From Micromonospora chersina (GTDB lineage: Bacteria; Actinomycetota; Actinomycetes; Mycobacteriales; Micromonosporaceae), in assembly GCF_900091475.1 (NCBI RefSeq), contig NZ_FMIB01000002.1, positions 4,092,001 through 4,156,000 on the forward strand: DNA of 64,000 nt, read 5' to 3'. The notes under the pieces were generated by a model, which did not search any database, was not told where the DNA came from, and saw only the letters and a list, made by a program, of their open reading frames with translations. The position numbers and the translations under genes were made by a program. Positions 26,299 to 36,774 of this stretch are shown here, one piece after another; positions within the stretch are counted from its first letter, which is position 1; every line of letters begins with the position of its first letter.

Positions 26299-27507
26299 AT
26301 GCACGAAACCACAACGCTGCTCGTCGAGGTCGGCGCGCTGCTGCTCCTGCTCGGCCTGCTCGGCCGCCTCAGCCGCCGCTTCGGTGTCTCACCCATCCCC
26401 CTCTACCTGCTCGCCGGCCTCGCCTTCGGCCACGGCGGCCTGCTGCCGCTCAACGCCAGCGAGGAGTTCTTCGCCGTCGGCGCGGAGATCGGCGTGATCC
26501 TGCTGCTGGTCATGCTCGGCCTGGAATACAGCGCCAACGAACTGGTGGGCAACCTCCGGTCGGCCGCGCCGGCCGGCCTCATCGACGCGGTGCTCAACGC
26601 GCTGCCCGGCTTCGCCTTCGCCCTCCTGCTCGGCTGGGGCTGGGTGGCCGCCGTGGTGCTCGCCGGCGTCACCTGGGTCTCCTCGTCCGGTGTGATCGCG
26701 AAGGTGCTCGGCGACCTCGGCCGGGTCGGTAACCGGGAGACCCCGGTGATCCTCTCCGTCCTGGTGATCGAGGACCTGGCGATGGCCCTCTACCTGCCGC
26801 TGGTCACCGCGCTGCTCGCCGGGGTCGGCCTCGTCAAGGGCGGCGTCGCGCTCGCCGTCGCGGTGCTCACCGTGGTCGTCGTGCTGGCCGTCGCCATCCG
26901 GTACGGCCACCTGATCTCCAGCGCGCTCTCGGCGAAGGACCCGGAGGCGCTCCTGCTCGGGGTGCTCGGCCTCACCCTGCTCGTCGCCGGGGTCGCGGCC
27001 AAGCTCCAGGTCTCCGCCGCGGTCGGCGCGTTCCTCGTCGGCATCGCCCTGTCCGGGCCGGTGGCGCACCACGCCACCGAACTGCTCTCGCCGCTGCGGG
27101 ACCTCTTCGCCGCGGTCTTCTTCGTCTTCTTCGGCCTGGTCACCGACCCGCTCGACATGCCGCCGGTGCTGCTGCCGGCGCTGCTGCTGGCCGTGGTCAC
27201 CATGGGGACGAAGCTGGCCACCGGTTACCTCGCCGCCCGCCGGGCCGGGATCGCAGAGCCCGGTCGCTGGCGGGCCGGCTTCGCGCTCACCCCCCGCGGC
27301 GAGTTCTCCATCGTCATCGCCGGGCTGGCCGTCGCCGCCGCGTACCCCGTCGAGCCGCGGCTGGCCGCGCTCGCCACGGCGTACGTGCTGATCACCGTGG
27401 TGACCGGGCCGATGTTGGCCCGTCTGCCCGACCTGCCCTGGTTCAAGCTCTGGCTGCGGCGGCGCGCCGCGGCCCGCCGGCCGGTGCCGGCGACGGTGGC
27501 CGACTGA
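26299..27507 (+). CDS. Cation:proton antiporter (CPA2, KhtU/KefB-like)
   Basis: 402 residues with about twelve hydrophobic helices (Na_H_Exchanger fold). Signature positions: SPIPLYLLAGLAFGHGGLLPL in helix 2, EIGVILLLVMLGLEYSANEL, the discontinuous helix VTWVSSSGVIAKVLGDLGR, VLVIEDLAMALYLPL with the ion-binding Glu-Asp pair, and FALTPRGEFSIVIAGLA. It exchanges K+ or Na+ for H+ across the membrane. Size is short of KefB because no RCK domain is fused; the regulatory domain is the separate protein upstream. A strong terminator follows. Confidence 0.93.
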   Translation: MHETTTLLVEVGALLLLLGLLGRLSRRFGVSPIPLYLLAGLAFGHGGLLPLNASEEFFAVGAEIGVILLLVMLGLEYSANELVGNLRSAAPAGLIDAVLNALPGFAFALLLGWGWVAAVVLAGVTWVSSSGVIAKVLGDLGRVGNRETPVILSVLVIEDLAMALYLPLVTALLAGVGLVKGGVALAVAVLTVVVVLAVAIRYGHLISSALSAKDPEALLLGVLGLTLLVAGVAAKLQVSAAVGAFLVGIALSGPVAHHATELLSPLRDLFAAVFFVFFGLVTDPLDMPPVLLPALLLAVVTMGTKLATGYLAARRAGIAEPGRWRAGFALTPRGEFSIVIAGLAVAAAYPVEPRLAALATAYVLITVVTGPMLARLPDLPWFKLWLRRRAAARRPVPATVAD

Positions 27508-27511
27508 CCTC

Positions 27512-27551
27512 GGCCGGGCCGGGTCGACCATACGGTGGACCCGGCCCGGCC
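27512..27551 (+). terminator. Hairpin terminator after the antiporter
   Basis: Perfect 14-bp stem (GGCCGGGCCGGGTC and complement), 12-nt loop, 4 bp after the stop. Confidence 0.75.
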
Positions 27552-27677
27552 AACGGTTGTCGAATTGATTCCGGGAAGGTCTACCGCCACCCCGCGAAAC
27601 CGCGTTAACGTGTCGCCCCAGCAGCCAGGGACCGCGGGTGGCCGGTGCCCCCGCCAGCGTTAGCGGAAGGTTGGCCG

Positions 27678-28106
27678 GTGAGCGTGCAGGAAGAGACGTT
27701 CCACGGCTTCGCCAACCCCGTCGACCCCTCGCCCGCCGAACTGCGGGCGTGGGCCTACCAGCCGGACTCGGTCCCGCTCACCTCGATGCCACCGGACTGG
27801 GACCTGCTGGTCGCCGGGGACCACCTGGTGCAGACGCTCTTCGACCTGGCCATGGACCCGGCCTGCCCGGCCCGCCGGTTCGCCCTGCACTGCCTCTACA
27901 TCTACGCCGCCGACGGCATCCGGACGAACTTCCGGGCCCACCCGAAGCGCCGCTTCCGCAAGCTCGTCGAGCAGGCCGAGCGGGCCGGCGACGAGCTGAT
28001 GCGCAACTGGGCGCACAACAGCCGGGTGCTGCTCGCCCGACCGGACCTGTTCGCCTACCGCGACTGGTGCGAGGGCGGCCTGGTGCGGGAGAACCGGCGG
28101 CTCTAG
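27678..28106 (+). CDS. Conserved protein of unknown function
   Basis: 142 residues from the GTG at 27678, preceded by GGAAGG at 7 nt. A soluble, compact sequence with aromatic residues: FANPVDPSPAELRAWAYQPDSVPL, ALHCLYIYAADGIRTNFRAHPKRRFRKLVEQAE, and FAYRDWCEGGLVRENRRL. I do not recognise a domain. The strongly basic HPKRRFRK stretch and helices suggest nucleic-acid or protein binding only as a guess. It is alone on the + strand between two hairpin terminators and has its own upstream region of about 130 bp. Confidence 0.65.
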   Translation: MSVQEETFHGFANPVDPSPAELRAWAYQPDSVPLTSMPPDWDLLVAGDHLVQTLFDLAMDPACPARRFALHCLYIYAADGIRTNFRAHPKRRFRKLVEQAERAGDELMRNWAHNSRVLLARPDLFAYRDWCEGGLVRENRRL

Positions 28107-28136
28107 TTCTTCCTTCTTCTGCTTGGGGACGGCGAA

Positions 28137-28167
28137 CGGGCCGGGACCCCCCGTGGGTCCCGGCCCG
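28137..28167. terminator. Bidirectional hairpin terminator
   Basis: Perfect 13-bp stem (CGGGCCGGGACCC and complement), 5-nt loop, between convergent genes ending at 28106 and 28182. Confidence 0.8.
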
Positions 28168-28181
28168 CACGTCGCGGATCG

Positions 28182-28391
28182 TCAGCCGGTCGATCCGCCC
28201 TGCTTCCTGCGTCGCTCGTCGTCCCTGGCCCGGTCGACGCCGTGGTCAACCTGGTCCAGGAAGCGCCCTTCCCGGATCTTGTCGGTGAAACCGCCCCTGG
28301 TCACCCGGTCGAACCGTTGCCGGACGTTCTCGGCCACCTCTTCCAGCCGTTCCTCCGCCCGTTCCGCCACCGTCTTCGCCGATTCCGCCAT
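28182..28391 (-). CDS. Small charged helical protein, unknown function
   Basis: 69 residues from the ATG at 28391 (AGGGGGAG just upstream); an ATG at 28442 gives 86 residues without a ribosome site. Dense alternation of Glu, Arg and Ala (AERAEERLEEVAENVRQRFDRVTRGG, then GRFLDQVDHGVDRARDDERRR) implies one long amphipathic helix or coiled coil followed by a disordered basic end. It lies between the dnaK operon terminator and a convergent gene. No family recognised. Confidence 0.6.
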   Translation of the reverse strand: MAESAKTVAERAEERLEEVAENVRQRFDRVTRGGFTDKIREGRFLDQVDHGVDRARDDERRRKQGGSTG

Positions 28392-28518
28392 GGCTCCCCC
28401 TGCCAGTTCGGAGTCCGAATTGAGGCGCTTGGCCGCATTCACAGGCTACCGAACCGACCCCTGCCGCACCCGAATTTCGCCCAACCACACGCGTCTGCCG
28501 GCGGGTCGGCGCAAGCGA

Positions 28519-28553
28519 AGGCCGGCGCGGCCCAACGGGGCGCGCGCCGGCCT
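28519..28553 (-). terminator. Terminator of the dnaK operon
   Basis: 11-bp perfect stem (AGGCCGGCGCG and complement) with an inner GCCC/GGGGC pairing, 16 bp beyond the hspR stop. Confidence 0.75.
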
Positions 28554-28569
28554 GAGTCGGTGGGTGCGG

Positions 28570-29010
28570 TCAGCGCTCGGGGGTACGGCGGGGACGCCAG
28601 ACCACGAGCGCCGTGGAGGTGCGGTTGGTGGGGACGAGGTCGCCGCGGGAGAAGCCACCCAGCGATTCCAGCTCGGCGATCCGGCGGTACGCGGCGTCCA
28701 GCTCCGCCTCCAGCCGGGCGACCCGCTGCTGGGCCTCCTCGAGCAACCGCTCCAGGTTGATGATCCGCTTGACCCCGGCCAGGTTGATCCCGTCGTCCTG
28801 GCTGAGCCGCTGCACCTCGCGGAGCAGCACCACGTCCCGGACGCTGTACCGGCGACCGCCACCGGCCGCCCGGCCGGCCTGCACCAGGCCCAGCCGGTCG
28901 TACTGGCGGAGGGTCTGCGGGTGCATTCCCGCCATCCGCGCCGCCACCGAGATCATCAGCACCTTGGCCTCGTAGGCAGGGTCACCCGAGCCGACGAACT
29001 CCTGCGACAT
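28570..29010 (-). CDS. hspR: HspR heat-shock repressor (MerR type)
   Basis: 146 residues with a perfect GGAGGTGA ribosome site. MerR HTH at about 20-90: LMISVAARMAGMHPQTLRQYDRLGLVQAGRAAGGGRRYSVRDV, then a coiled coil (INLERLLEEAQQRVARLEAELDAAYRRIAELE). This is HspR, the repressor that binds HAIR repeats with DnaK as co-repressor. It is the fourth gene of dnaK-grpE-dnaJ-hspR, so it controls its own operon through a HAIR at 33065-33085 and clpB through one at 22707-22727. The C-terminal end (ALVVWRPRR) lacks the hydrophobic tail motif described for some HspR proteins. Confidence 0.95.
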   Translation of the reverse strand: MSQEFVGSGDPAYEAKVLMISVAARMAGMHPQTLRQYDRLGLVQAGRAAGGGRRYSVRDVVLLREVQRLSQDDGINLAGVKRIINLERLLEEAQQRVARLEAELDAAYRRIAELESLGGFSRGDLVPTNRTSTALVVWRPRRTPER

Positions 29011-29041
29011 CCCCGCTCACCTCCGCTGCCTCGTCACCCGG

Positions 29042-30226
29042 TCAACTGAATCGACGCACCCGCGCGTCGAGATGTTCCCGCGCCGCCGGCGGGGTCTGCT
29101 CCGCGAACGTCTCCAGCGCCGCCCGCGCCTCGTCGGACAGCGTCGCGGGGACCACCACGTCGAGGGTGACCAGCAGGTCACCGGCGCGGCCGTCCTTGCG
29201 TACGACGCCCTTGCCCCGGGCGCGCAGCACCCGACCGCCGGGTGTGCCCGGCGGCACCCGCAGGGTCACCGTGCCGTCCAGGGTCGGCACCCGCAGGTCG
29301 GTGCCGAGCACCGCCTCCGCGAACGTGATCGGCACGGTCAGGGTCAGGTCGTCCCCGGTGCGCCCGAACAGCTCGTCCGGGCGGACCTTCACGTGCACGA
29401 ACAGGTCGCCCGCCGGGCCGCCCCGCTCGCCGGGCTCGCCCCGGCCGGCCAGCCGGATGCGCTGGCCGTCGGCCACGCCCGCCGGGAAGCGCACGTTCAG
29501 GGTGCGGGTCTTGGTGACCCCGCCGGTGCCCTGGCACTCGGGGCACTTCTCCTCGACGATGGTGCCGACGCCCTGGCAGTTGCGGCACGGCTCGGAGAAG
29601 CTGAACGACCCCTGGTTGCGGGTGGTCACCCCGGCGCCGTGGCAGACCGGGCAGGCCACCGGCTGGGTGCCGGGCTTGGCCCCGTTGCCGTGGCAGGTGT
29701 CGCAGACACCGGGGGCACGCAGGGTCAGCGGCAGGGTGACGCCGCGGACCGCGTCGGGGAAGTCGAGCGCCACCTCGGTCTCGACGTCCCGACCCCGGGC
29801 CGGGCCGCGCGGACGGGTCGCGCCGCCGGCGCCCCCACCCGTGAAGATCGAGCTGAACAGGTCACCCAGGCCGCCGCCACCGAACCGGGCCTCGCCGCCG
29901 GCCGCCCCGCCGCCGAACAGGTCGGAGACGTCGAACGGCATGCCGCCGGGCTGGCCCGCGCCGCGGGCGTTGCGCCGGAAGGCGCCCGAGCCGAAGAGGG
30001 AGCGCATCTCGTCGTACTCGCGGCGCTTCTTCTCGTCGCCGAGCACGGCGTACGCCTCGGAGACGGCCTTGAACCGCTCCTCGGCCTTCGGGTCCCCGGG
30101 GTTGTGGTCCGGGTGCGACTCCCGAGCCAGCTTCCGGTACGACTTCTTGATCTCGTCCGAGGAGGCGGACTTCTCCACGCCCAGCGCGGCGTAGTAGTCC
30201 TTCTCGATCCAGTCCTTGGAACTCAC
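29042..30226 (-). CDS. dnaJ: DnaJ co-chaperone
   Basis: 394 residues from the GTG at 30226. J domain about 8-75 with HPD in ESHPDHNPGD; a Gly/Phe-rich linker (MPFDVSDLFGGG, GGLGDLFSSIFTGGG); a zinc domain with four CxxCxGxG-type motifs (CDTCHGNG, CPVCHGAG, CRNCQGVG, CPECQGTG); two beta-sandwich client domains and a C-terminal dimer region. It delivers unfolded clients to DnaK and stimulates its ATPase. Third gene in the operon; a 14-bp hairpin separates it from grpE. It is the DnaJ1-type of actinobacteria. Confidence 0.97.
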   Translation of the reverse strand: MSSKDWIEKDYYAALGVEKSASSDEIKKSYRKLARESHPDHNPGDPKAEERFKAVSEAYAVLGDEKKRREYDEMRSLFGSGAFRRNARGAGQPGGMPFDVSDLFGGGAAGGEARFGGGGLGDLFSSIFTGGGAGGATRPRGPARGRDVETEVALDFPDAVRGVTLPLTLRAPGVCDTCHGNGAKPGTQPVACPVCHGAGVTTRNQGSFSFSEPCRNCQGVGTIVEEKCPECQGTGGVTKTRTLNVRFPAGVADGQRIRLAGRGEPGERGGPAGDLFVHVKVRPDELFGRTGDDLTLTVPITFAEAVLGTDLRVPTLDGTVTLRVPPGTPGGRVLRARGKGVVRKDGRAGDLLVTLDVVVPATLSDEARAALETFAEQTPPAAREHLDARVRRFS

Positions 30227-30259
30227 CGGTCCACCCCCTTCCACGGGACGTACCCCGGT

Positions 30260-30292
30260 CGTCCCGCCCGCCCGGTGTGGGCGGGCGGGACG
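30260..30292 (-). promoter_or_regulatory. Hairpin between grpE and dnaJ inside the operon
   Basis: Perfect 14-bp stem (CGTCCCGCCCGCCC and complement), 5-nt loop, 14 bp after the grpE stop and 34 bp before dnaJ. As stable as the operon-end terminators here; could act as a partial terminator or RNA-processing or stability element. Confidence 0.55.
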
Positions 30293-30305
30293 TCACGGGT
30301 CGGCA

Positions 30306-31082
30306 CTACTCCGGATCGGCGACCGCGACCAGGGCGGGCCGCAGCAGCCGTTCGCCGAGCTGGTAACCCCGGCGCATGACCTGCACGCAGGTCGGTTCGG
30401 TCACGTCGGCGGAGGTCTGGTGCGCCACCGCCTCGTGCCGGGTCGGGTCGAACGGGTCACCCTGCTCGCCGAAGGCGGTCAGGCCGAACTTGGCCAGCGC
30501 GGCGGTGAGCTGGTCGGCCACGCTGCCGAAGGGGCCCACCAGGTCGCCGTGCTCGCGGGCCCGGTCCAGGTCGTCCAGGATCGGCAGCAGCGCGGTCAGC
30601 ACCGTGCCGGTCGCCTGCTCCTGGACCAGGCTGCGGTCCCGGTCGACCCGCTTGCGGTAGTTGGCGTACTCCGCCGACACCCGCTGGACGTCGCGGGTCC
30701 GCTCGTCCAGCTCGGCCCGGAGGGACTCCAGCTCGGCCCCGAGCGGGGCGTTCGCCGGGGCGGACTCCTCGCTCGGCTGGGCCGGGGCGTCCACCACCGG
30801 CGGGCCGGAGACCGGGGCGTCGGCCTCGCCCTCGATCTCGTCGACCACGACCTCGGCCTCCTCGACCAGCCCCTCGGCGGGCGCGTCGGCCGCGGCGTCG
30901 GCGGCCGACGTGTCGGTCACCGCCTGCTCGGTGGTCTCGGTGGTCTCGGTGGTCTTGCCGATCTTGCGCTTGTCACGGATGACGACCCGCGGCTCCTCAC
31001 CGGCGCCCTTGCCGGCGGTCGCGGAGCCACCCGGCGCCGACCCGGTGGAGCCCGGGTCGGCGGCTCGTGGCTTCTCCGTCAT
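30306..31082 (-). CDS. grpE: GrpE nucleotide-exchange factor
   Basis: 258 residues, longer than many GrpE proteins because of an about 110-residue acidic, low-complexity N-terminus (TTETTETTE repeats, then EEAEVVVDEIEGEADAPV). The conserved core starts at about 115: a long coiled coil (LRAELDERTRDVQRVSAEYANYRKRVDRDR) and the beta-domain ending GYQLGERLLRPALVAVADPE, with DPTRHEAVAHQ. It drives ADP release from DnaK and acts as a thermosensor. Second gene of the dnaK operon. Confidence 0.96.
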   Translation of the reverse strand: MTEKPRAADPGSTGSAPGGSATAGKGAGEEPRVVIRDKRKIGKTTETTETTEQAVTDTSAADAAADAPAEGLVEEAEVVVDEIEGEADAPVSGPPVVDAPAQPSEESAPANAPLGAELESLRAELDERTRDVQRVSAEYANYRKRVDRDRSLVQEQATGTVLTALLPILDDLDRAREHGDLVGPFGSVADQLTAALAKFGLTAFGEQGDPFDPTRHEAVAHQTSADVTEPTCVQVMRRGYQLGERLLRPALVAVADPE

Positions 31083-31127
31083 GCGGCTACCTCATCCCTC
31101 TGCGAGAAACGTGTCCGGGACCGAACG

Positions 31128-32987
<1,860 letters not shown>

Positions 32988-33064
32988 GTTCGCTTCCTCG
33001 CTTCGTAACGGTGAGCAGGTCAACGGGCCTGCCCGGCGGGTCGCCCGCAGCGACCGCACCACAA

Positions 33065-33085
33065 GTTGAGTGAACTTGACTCAAT
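33065..33085. promoter_or_regulatory. HAIR-type HspR operator before dnaK
   Basis: GTTGAGT, spacer GAACTTG, ACTCAAT: 6 of 7 consensus bases in each arm of CTTGAGT-N7-ACTCAAG. It lies 78 bp upstream of the dnaK start, so is well placed to repress a promoter there. Confidence 0.88.
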
Positions 33086-33195
33086 AGTGCCACGCGCCCG
33101 GCAATCCGCAAGTCGAGGTTGAGCCGACCCGACGCAACCTGACCGTTATTACCGTCCGGTTGTCTTACCTTGCGTCGGTCGGGCACGCTTTAGCG

Positions 33196-35031
33196 GTGAC
33201 GACGCACGGCGATCCCGCCACCCATGCCGGCGCGCCCGCCGTCGCAGCCCGCACCGGACCCGACGCCGGTCAGGACCCGCCTGCCGACGCGGGGGGTCTG
33301 CCCGCCGCACTCACCGGCCTGCGGGCCGCGATCGGGGCGGCCCGGTTCCCGCTGGCCCTGCCCTCGGCCGAGCCGGCCCGGCGCACCGCCGCCGGCCTCA
33401 CCGACCAGCTCGACGACTACCTGCTGCCCCGGCTCGCCCGCCTCGACGCCCCGCTGCTGGTCGTGGTCGGCGGCTCGACGGGCGCCGGCAAGTCGACGCT
33501 CGTCAACAGTCTGGTCCAGGCGCGGGTCAGCGCCGCCGGCGTCCTGCGCCCGACCACCCGCTCGCCGGTGCTGGTCTGCAACCCGGCCGACGCCGCCTGG
33601 TTCCGCCAGGGCGAGCTGCTGCCCGGCCTGACCCGCACCACCGAGCCGAGCGAGCACCCGGGCACCCTCCAGCTGGTCACCGCCCCCGCGCTTCCGGCCG
33701 GGCTGGCCTTCCTCGACGCGCCCGACATCGACTCGGTGGTCGACGCCAACCGGGCGCTCGCCGGTCAGTTGCTGGCCGCCGCCGACCTCTGGCTCTTCGT
33801 CACCACGGCCGCCCGCTACGCCGACGCCGTCCCGTGGGAGCTGCTGCGCAGCGCCCGGGCCCGGGGCACGGCCGTGGCCATGGTCCTCGACCGGGTGCCC
33901 CCGGAGGCCGCCGACGAGATCGCCGCCCACCTGTCGGAGATGCTCGCCGCGCAGGATCTGGGCGCGGCGCCGCTGTTCGTGCTGCCGGAGACCTGGGTGG
34001 ACGGGCAGGGGCTGCTCCCCGACCGGGTCACCGCCCCGCTGGGCGCCTGGTTCGCCCGGCTCGCCGCCGACGCCGAGGCCCGTTCGGCGGTGGTCCGGCA
34101 GACCCTCGACGGCGCGCTGGCCGCCCTGCACCCCACCGTGGACGCGCTGGCCGACGCCGCCGACGAGCAGGTGGCCGCCGCCGACGCGCTCGACGAGCGG
34201 GTCCGGGCGGCCTACCGGGGGGCGGAACGGACCGTCGACCAGGGGCTCAAGGACGGCCGGCTGCTGCGCGGCGAGGTGCTGGCCCGCTGGCAGGAGTTCG
34301 TCGGCACCGGCGAGTTCTTCCGCAGCCTGGAGGCGCGGATCGGCCGGCTGCGCGACCGGCTGGTCGCCGCGGTCACCGGCCGCCCGGCCCCGGCCGCCGA
34401 GCTGCGGAACGCCATCGAGTCGCAGCTCGTCACGCTGCTGCGCGGGGTGGCCGCCGAGGCGGCGGAGAACGCGTACACCGGGTGGAAGGCGCATCCGGCC
34501 GGGGCGGCGCTGCTCGAACCGGAGATGGCGCACCCCTCGGCCGACCTGCCCGAGCGCGCCGAGCGGCTGGTCCGCGACTGGCAGCGGGGCGTGCTGGAGC
34601 TGGTCCGGGCCGAGGGCGGCGACCGCCGCTTCGTGGCCCGCACCGCCGCGTACGCGGTGAACGCCACCGGCCTGGCCGTCATGATCGCGGTCTTCGCGGC
34701 CACCGCCTTCATCCCGACCGGCCTGGAGGTCGCCACCGGCGCCGGCACCACGGTCGCCGCTCAGGCGGTCCTCCAGGCGATCTTCGGCGACCAGGCGGTC
34801 CGCAACCTGGCCAGCAAGGCGCGGGTGGACCTGCTGAGCCGGATCGGCGCGCTGCTGACGGAGGAGGCCGACCGGTTCCTCGCCCGCACCGCCGAGGCCC
34901 GCCCGGCCGCCGAGACCGGCGACGCGCTGCGCCGGGCCGCCGGCGAGGTGGAGAAGGCCCGGCACCGCGCCGGCCTCTCCGGCACGTCGGGCCCGGTGCT
35001 GCCCGCCGCCGACCAGGGCGGGCGCGCGTGA
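33196..35031 (+). CDS. Dynamin-like GTPase, larger partner (DynA-like)
   Basis: 611 residues from the GTG at 33196. G1 GGSTGAGKST near residue 95, G3 DAPDID near 180, the switch and the middle region DQGLKDGRLLRGEV, and a C-terminal helical stalk with a hydrophobic pair LAVMIAVFAATAFIPTGLEVATG (about 495-515). It is coupled (GTGA) to a second GTPase. The pair resembles DynA/DynB of Streptomyces, which stabilise FtsZ rings at sporulation septa, but that is from general similarity only. The gene is divergent from dnaK with a 208-bp gap. A membrane-remodelling or septum-related role is plausible. Confidence 0.8.
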   Translation: MTTHGDPATHAGAPAVAARTGPDAGQDPPADAGGLPAALTGLRAAIGAARFPLALPSAEPARRTAAGLTDQLDDYLLPRLARLDAPLLVVVGGSTGAGKSTLVNSLVQARVSAAGVLRPTTRSPVLVCNPADAAWFRQGELLPGLTRTTEPSEHPGTLQLVTAPALPAGLAFLDAPDIDSVVDANRALAGQLLAAADLWLFVTTAARYADAVPWELLRSARARGTAVAMVLDRVPPEAADEIAAHLSEMLAAQDLGAAPLFVLPETWVDGQGLLPDRVTAPLGAWFARLAADAEARSAVVRQTLDGALAALHPTVDALADAADEQVAAADALDERVRAAYRGAERTVDQGLKDGRLLRGEVLARWQEFVGTGEFFRSLEARIGRLRDRLVAAVTGRPAPAAELRNAIESQLVTLLRGVAAEAAENAYTGWKAHPAGAALLEPEMAHPSADLPERAERLVRDWQRGVLELVRAEGGDRRFVARTAAYAVNATGLAVMIAVFAATAFIPTGLEVATGAGTTVAAQAVLQAIFGDQAVRNLASKARVDLLSRIGALLTEEADRFLARTAEARPAAETGDALRRAAGEVEKARHRAGLSGTSGPVLPAADQGGRA

Positions 35032-36707
35032 GCAACATCGTCGGCCGGATGCGGGAGGCGTTCCGGGGCGGCCAGCGGGTCGACCCCGACGTCCTGATCG
35101 CGCGCCTCCAGGCGCTCCGGCGCTTCCTCGGCGCCGTCGACGGCCAGGTGCCCGACGCCCAGCTGGTCGGCGCGCACACCGTTGTCGAGCGGGCCGGCAC
35201 CCGGCTCGCCCTCTCCGGCCACCACACCGTGGTCGCGCTGGCCGGGGCGACCGGCAGCGGCAAGTCGAGCCTGTTCAACGCCCTCGCCCGGCTGGACCTC
35301 TCCCCGGTGGGCGTGCGCCGGCCGACCACCGGGGTGGCGCACGCCTGCGTCTGGGGCCAGCTGGACGGCGCGTCCCGGCTGCTCGACTGGATCGGGGTGC
35401 TGCCCCGGCACCGGTTCGTCCGGGAGAGCCCACTGGACGGCGACGACGAGTCCGCCCTGCACAGCCTCGTCCTGCTGGACCTGCCCGACTTCGACTCGGT
35501 GCAGCGGACCCACCGGCTGGAGGTGGACCGGCTGCTCGGCCTTGTCGACCTGGTGGTCTGGGTGGTCGACCCGCAGAAGTACGCCGACCGCGTGATCCAC
35601 ACCAGCTACCTGCGCGAGTTCCACCGGCACCGGGACGTGACGGTGGTGGTGCTCAACCAGGCCGACCGCCTGCCCCCGGCCGAGCTGCCCCGCGTCCTCG
35701 GCGACCTGCGCCGGCTGCTCGACGCCGACGGGCTGGAGGGGGTCCCGCTGCTGCCCACCGTGGCCGTGGACCCGGCCGGGCTGGACGGGCTCCGCGCCGA
35801 GCTGGAGCGTACGGTCGCCGAACGGCAGGCCGCGCTGCGCCGGCTGGCCGGCGACGTCGACGCCGTGGTGGCCGAACTCGAACCGCTGGTCGGGCCGGAG
35901 GCGCCCCGCAGCGGGCCGGGTGACGCCTCCGCGCGGCAGCTCACCACGGCGCTCGCCGGATCGGCCGGGGTGCCGACGGTGGCCGAGGCGGTCGAGGGGG
36001 CGTACCGGCACCGGGCGGTCGGCAGCACCGGCTGGCCGCTGGTCCGCGGCTGGCGGAAGCTGCGGCCGGACCCGCTGCGCCGGCTGCACCTGCCCGGCGG
36101 GGGCGCCGACGCGCCGGCGGAGAGCCTGGTCGCGGCCACCTCCGTACCCGATGCCACCGCCGCGCAGCGCTCGGCGCTCAACCTGGCCATCCGCGCGGTG
36201 GCCGACCGGTCCGCCGCCGACCTGCCGGCGCCCTGGCCGGCCGCGGTGACCGCCGCGGCCCGGTCCCGGCTGGCCGACCTGCCGGACGCGCTGGACCACG
36301 CGGTGGCCGCCACCGACCTGGGCATGGACCGCCGGCCGACCTGGTGGCGGGTGGTCGGCGCGCTCCAGTGGCTGGTCACCCTCGCGGCGCTGGCCGGCCT
36401 GGCCTGGCTGGTGCTGGGCTACGCGCTGCGCATCCTCGGCCTGCCCGCCCTGGACTACCCCGACCTCGGCGAGGTGCCCTGGCCCACCGCGCTGCTGCTC
36501 GGCGGCCTGCTGGCCGGGCTGCTGGTCGCGGCGCTGAGCCGGCCGGTGATCCGGTGGGCGGCGCGGCGCGCCCGGCAGCGGGCGGAGCGGCGGCTGCTCA
36601 CCTCGGTGGGCAGCGTCGGCGAGAAGTACGTGCTGAACCCGGTCTGGGCGGTGCTGGCCCGCTACGCCGAGGCGCGCGAGGCGCTGCGGGAGGCGGCCCG
36701 GGGCTGA
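35028..36707 (+). CDS. Dynamin-like GTPase, membrane-embedded partner (DynB-like)
   Basis: 559 residues; GTG at 35028 overlaps the previous stop (GTGA). G1 is ALAGATGSGKSSLFNAL (about 66-82), G3 LLDLPDFDSV, G4 VVLNQADRLPP. The C-terminal part holds two membrane helices (LQWLVTLAALAGLAWLVLGYAL and LLLGGLLAGLLVAALSRPVI), then a basic tail. With the upstream protein it forms a two-component dynamin-like system; heteromeric assembly at the membrane is expected by analogy with Streptomyces DynA/DynB. No FtsZ or division gene is nearby, so the link to division rests on family knowledge. Confidence 0.8.
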   Translation: MSNIVGRMREAFRGGQRVDPDVLIARLQALRRFLGAVDGQVPDAQLVGAHTVVERAGTRLALSGHHTVVALAGATGSGKSSLFNALARLDLSPVGVRRPTTGVAHACVWGQLDGASRLLDWIGVLPRHRFVRESPLDGDDESALHSLVLLDLPDFDSVQRTHRLEVDRLLGLVDLVVWVVDPQKYADRVIHTSYLREFHRHRDVTVVVLNQADRLPPAELPRVLGDLRRLLDADGLEGVPLLPTVAVDPAGLDGLRAELERTVAERQAALRRLAGDVDAVVAELEPLVGPEAPRSGPGDASARQLTTALAGSAGVPTVAEAVEGAYRHRAVGSTGWPLVRGWRKLRPDPLRRLHLPGGGADAPAESLVAATSVPDATAAQRSALNLAIRAVADRSAADLPAPWPAAVTAAARSRLADLPDALDHAVAATDLGMDRRPTWWRVVGALQWLVTLAALAGLAWLVLGYALRILGLPALDYPDLGEVPWPTALLLGGLLAGLLVAALSRPVIRWAARRARQRAERRLLTSVGSVGEKYVLNPVWAVLARYAEAREALREAARG

Positions 36708-36774
36708 GCGCCGGCACGGCGGGCCCGGCGTGCTGACCGGTGTCCCGGCCCGGCGCACGGCGTAGGGTCGGTGC

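Noticed and set aside
33190..34965. Minus-strand open frame of 591 codons under the first dynamin-like gene
   Set aside because: Shadow of the plus-strand GTPase gene; low-complexity Arg/Gly/Gln-rich translation without motifs.
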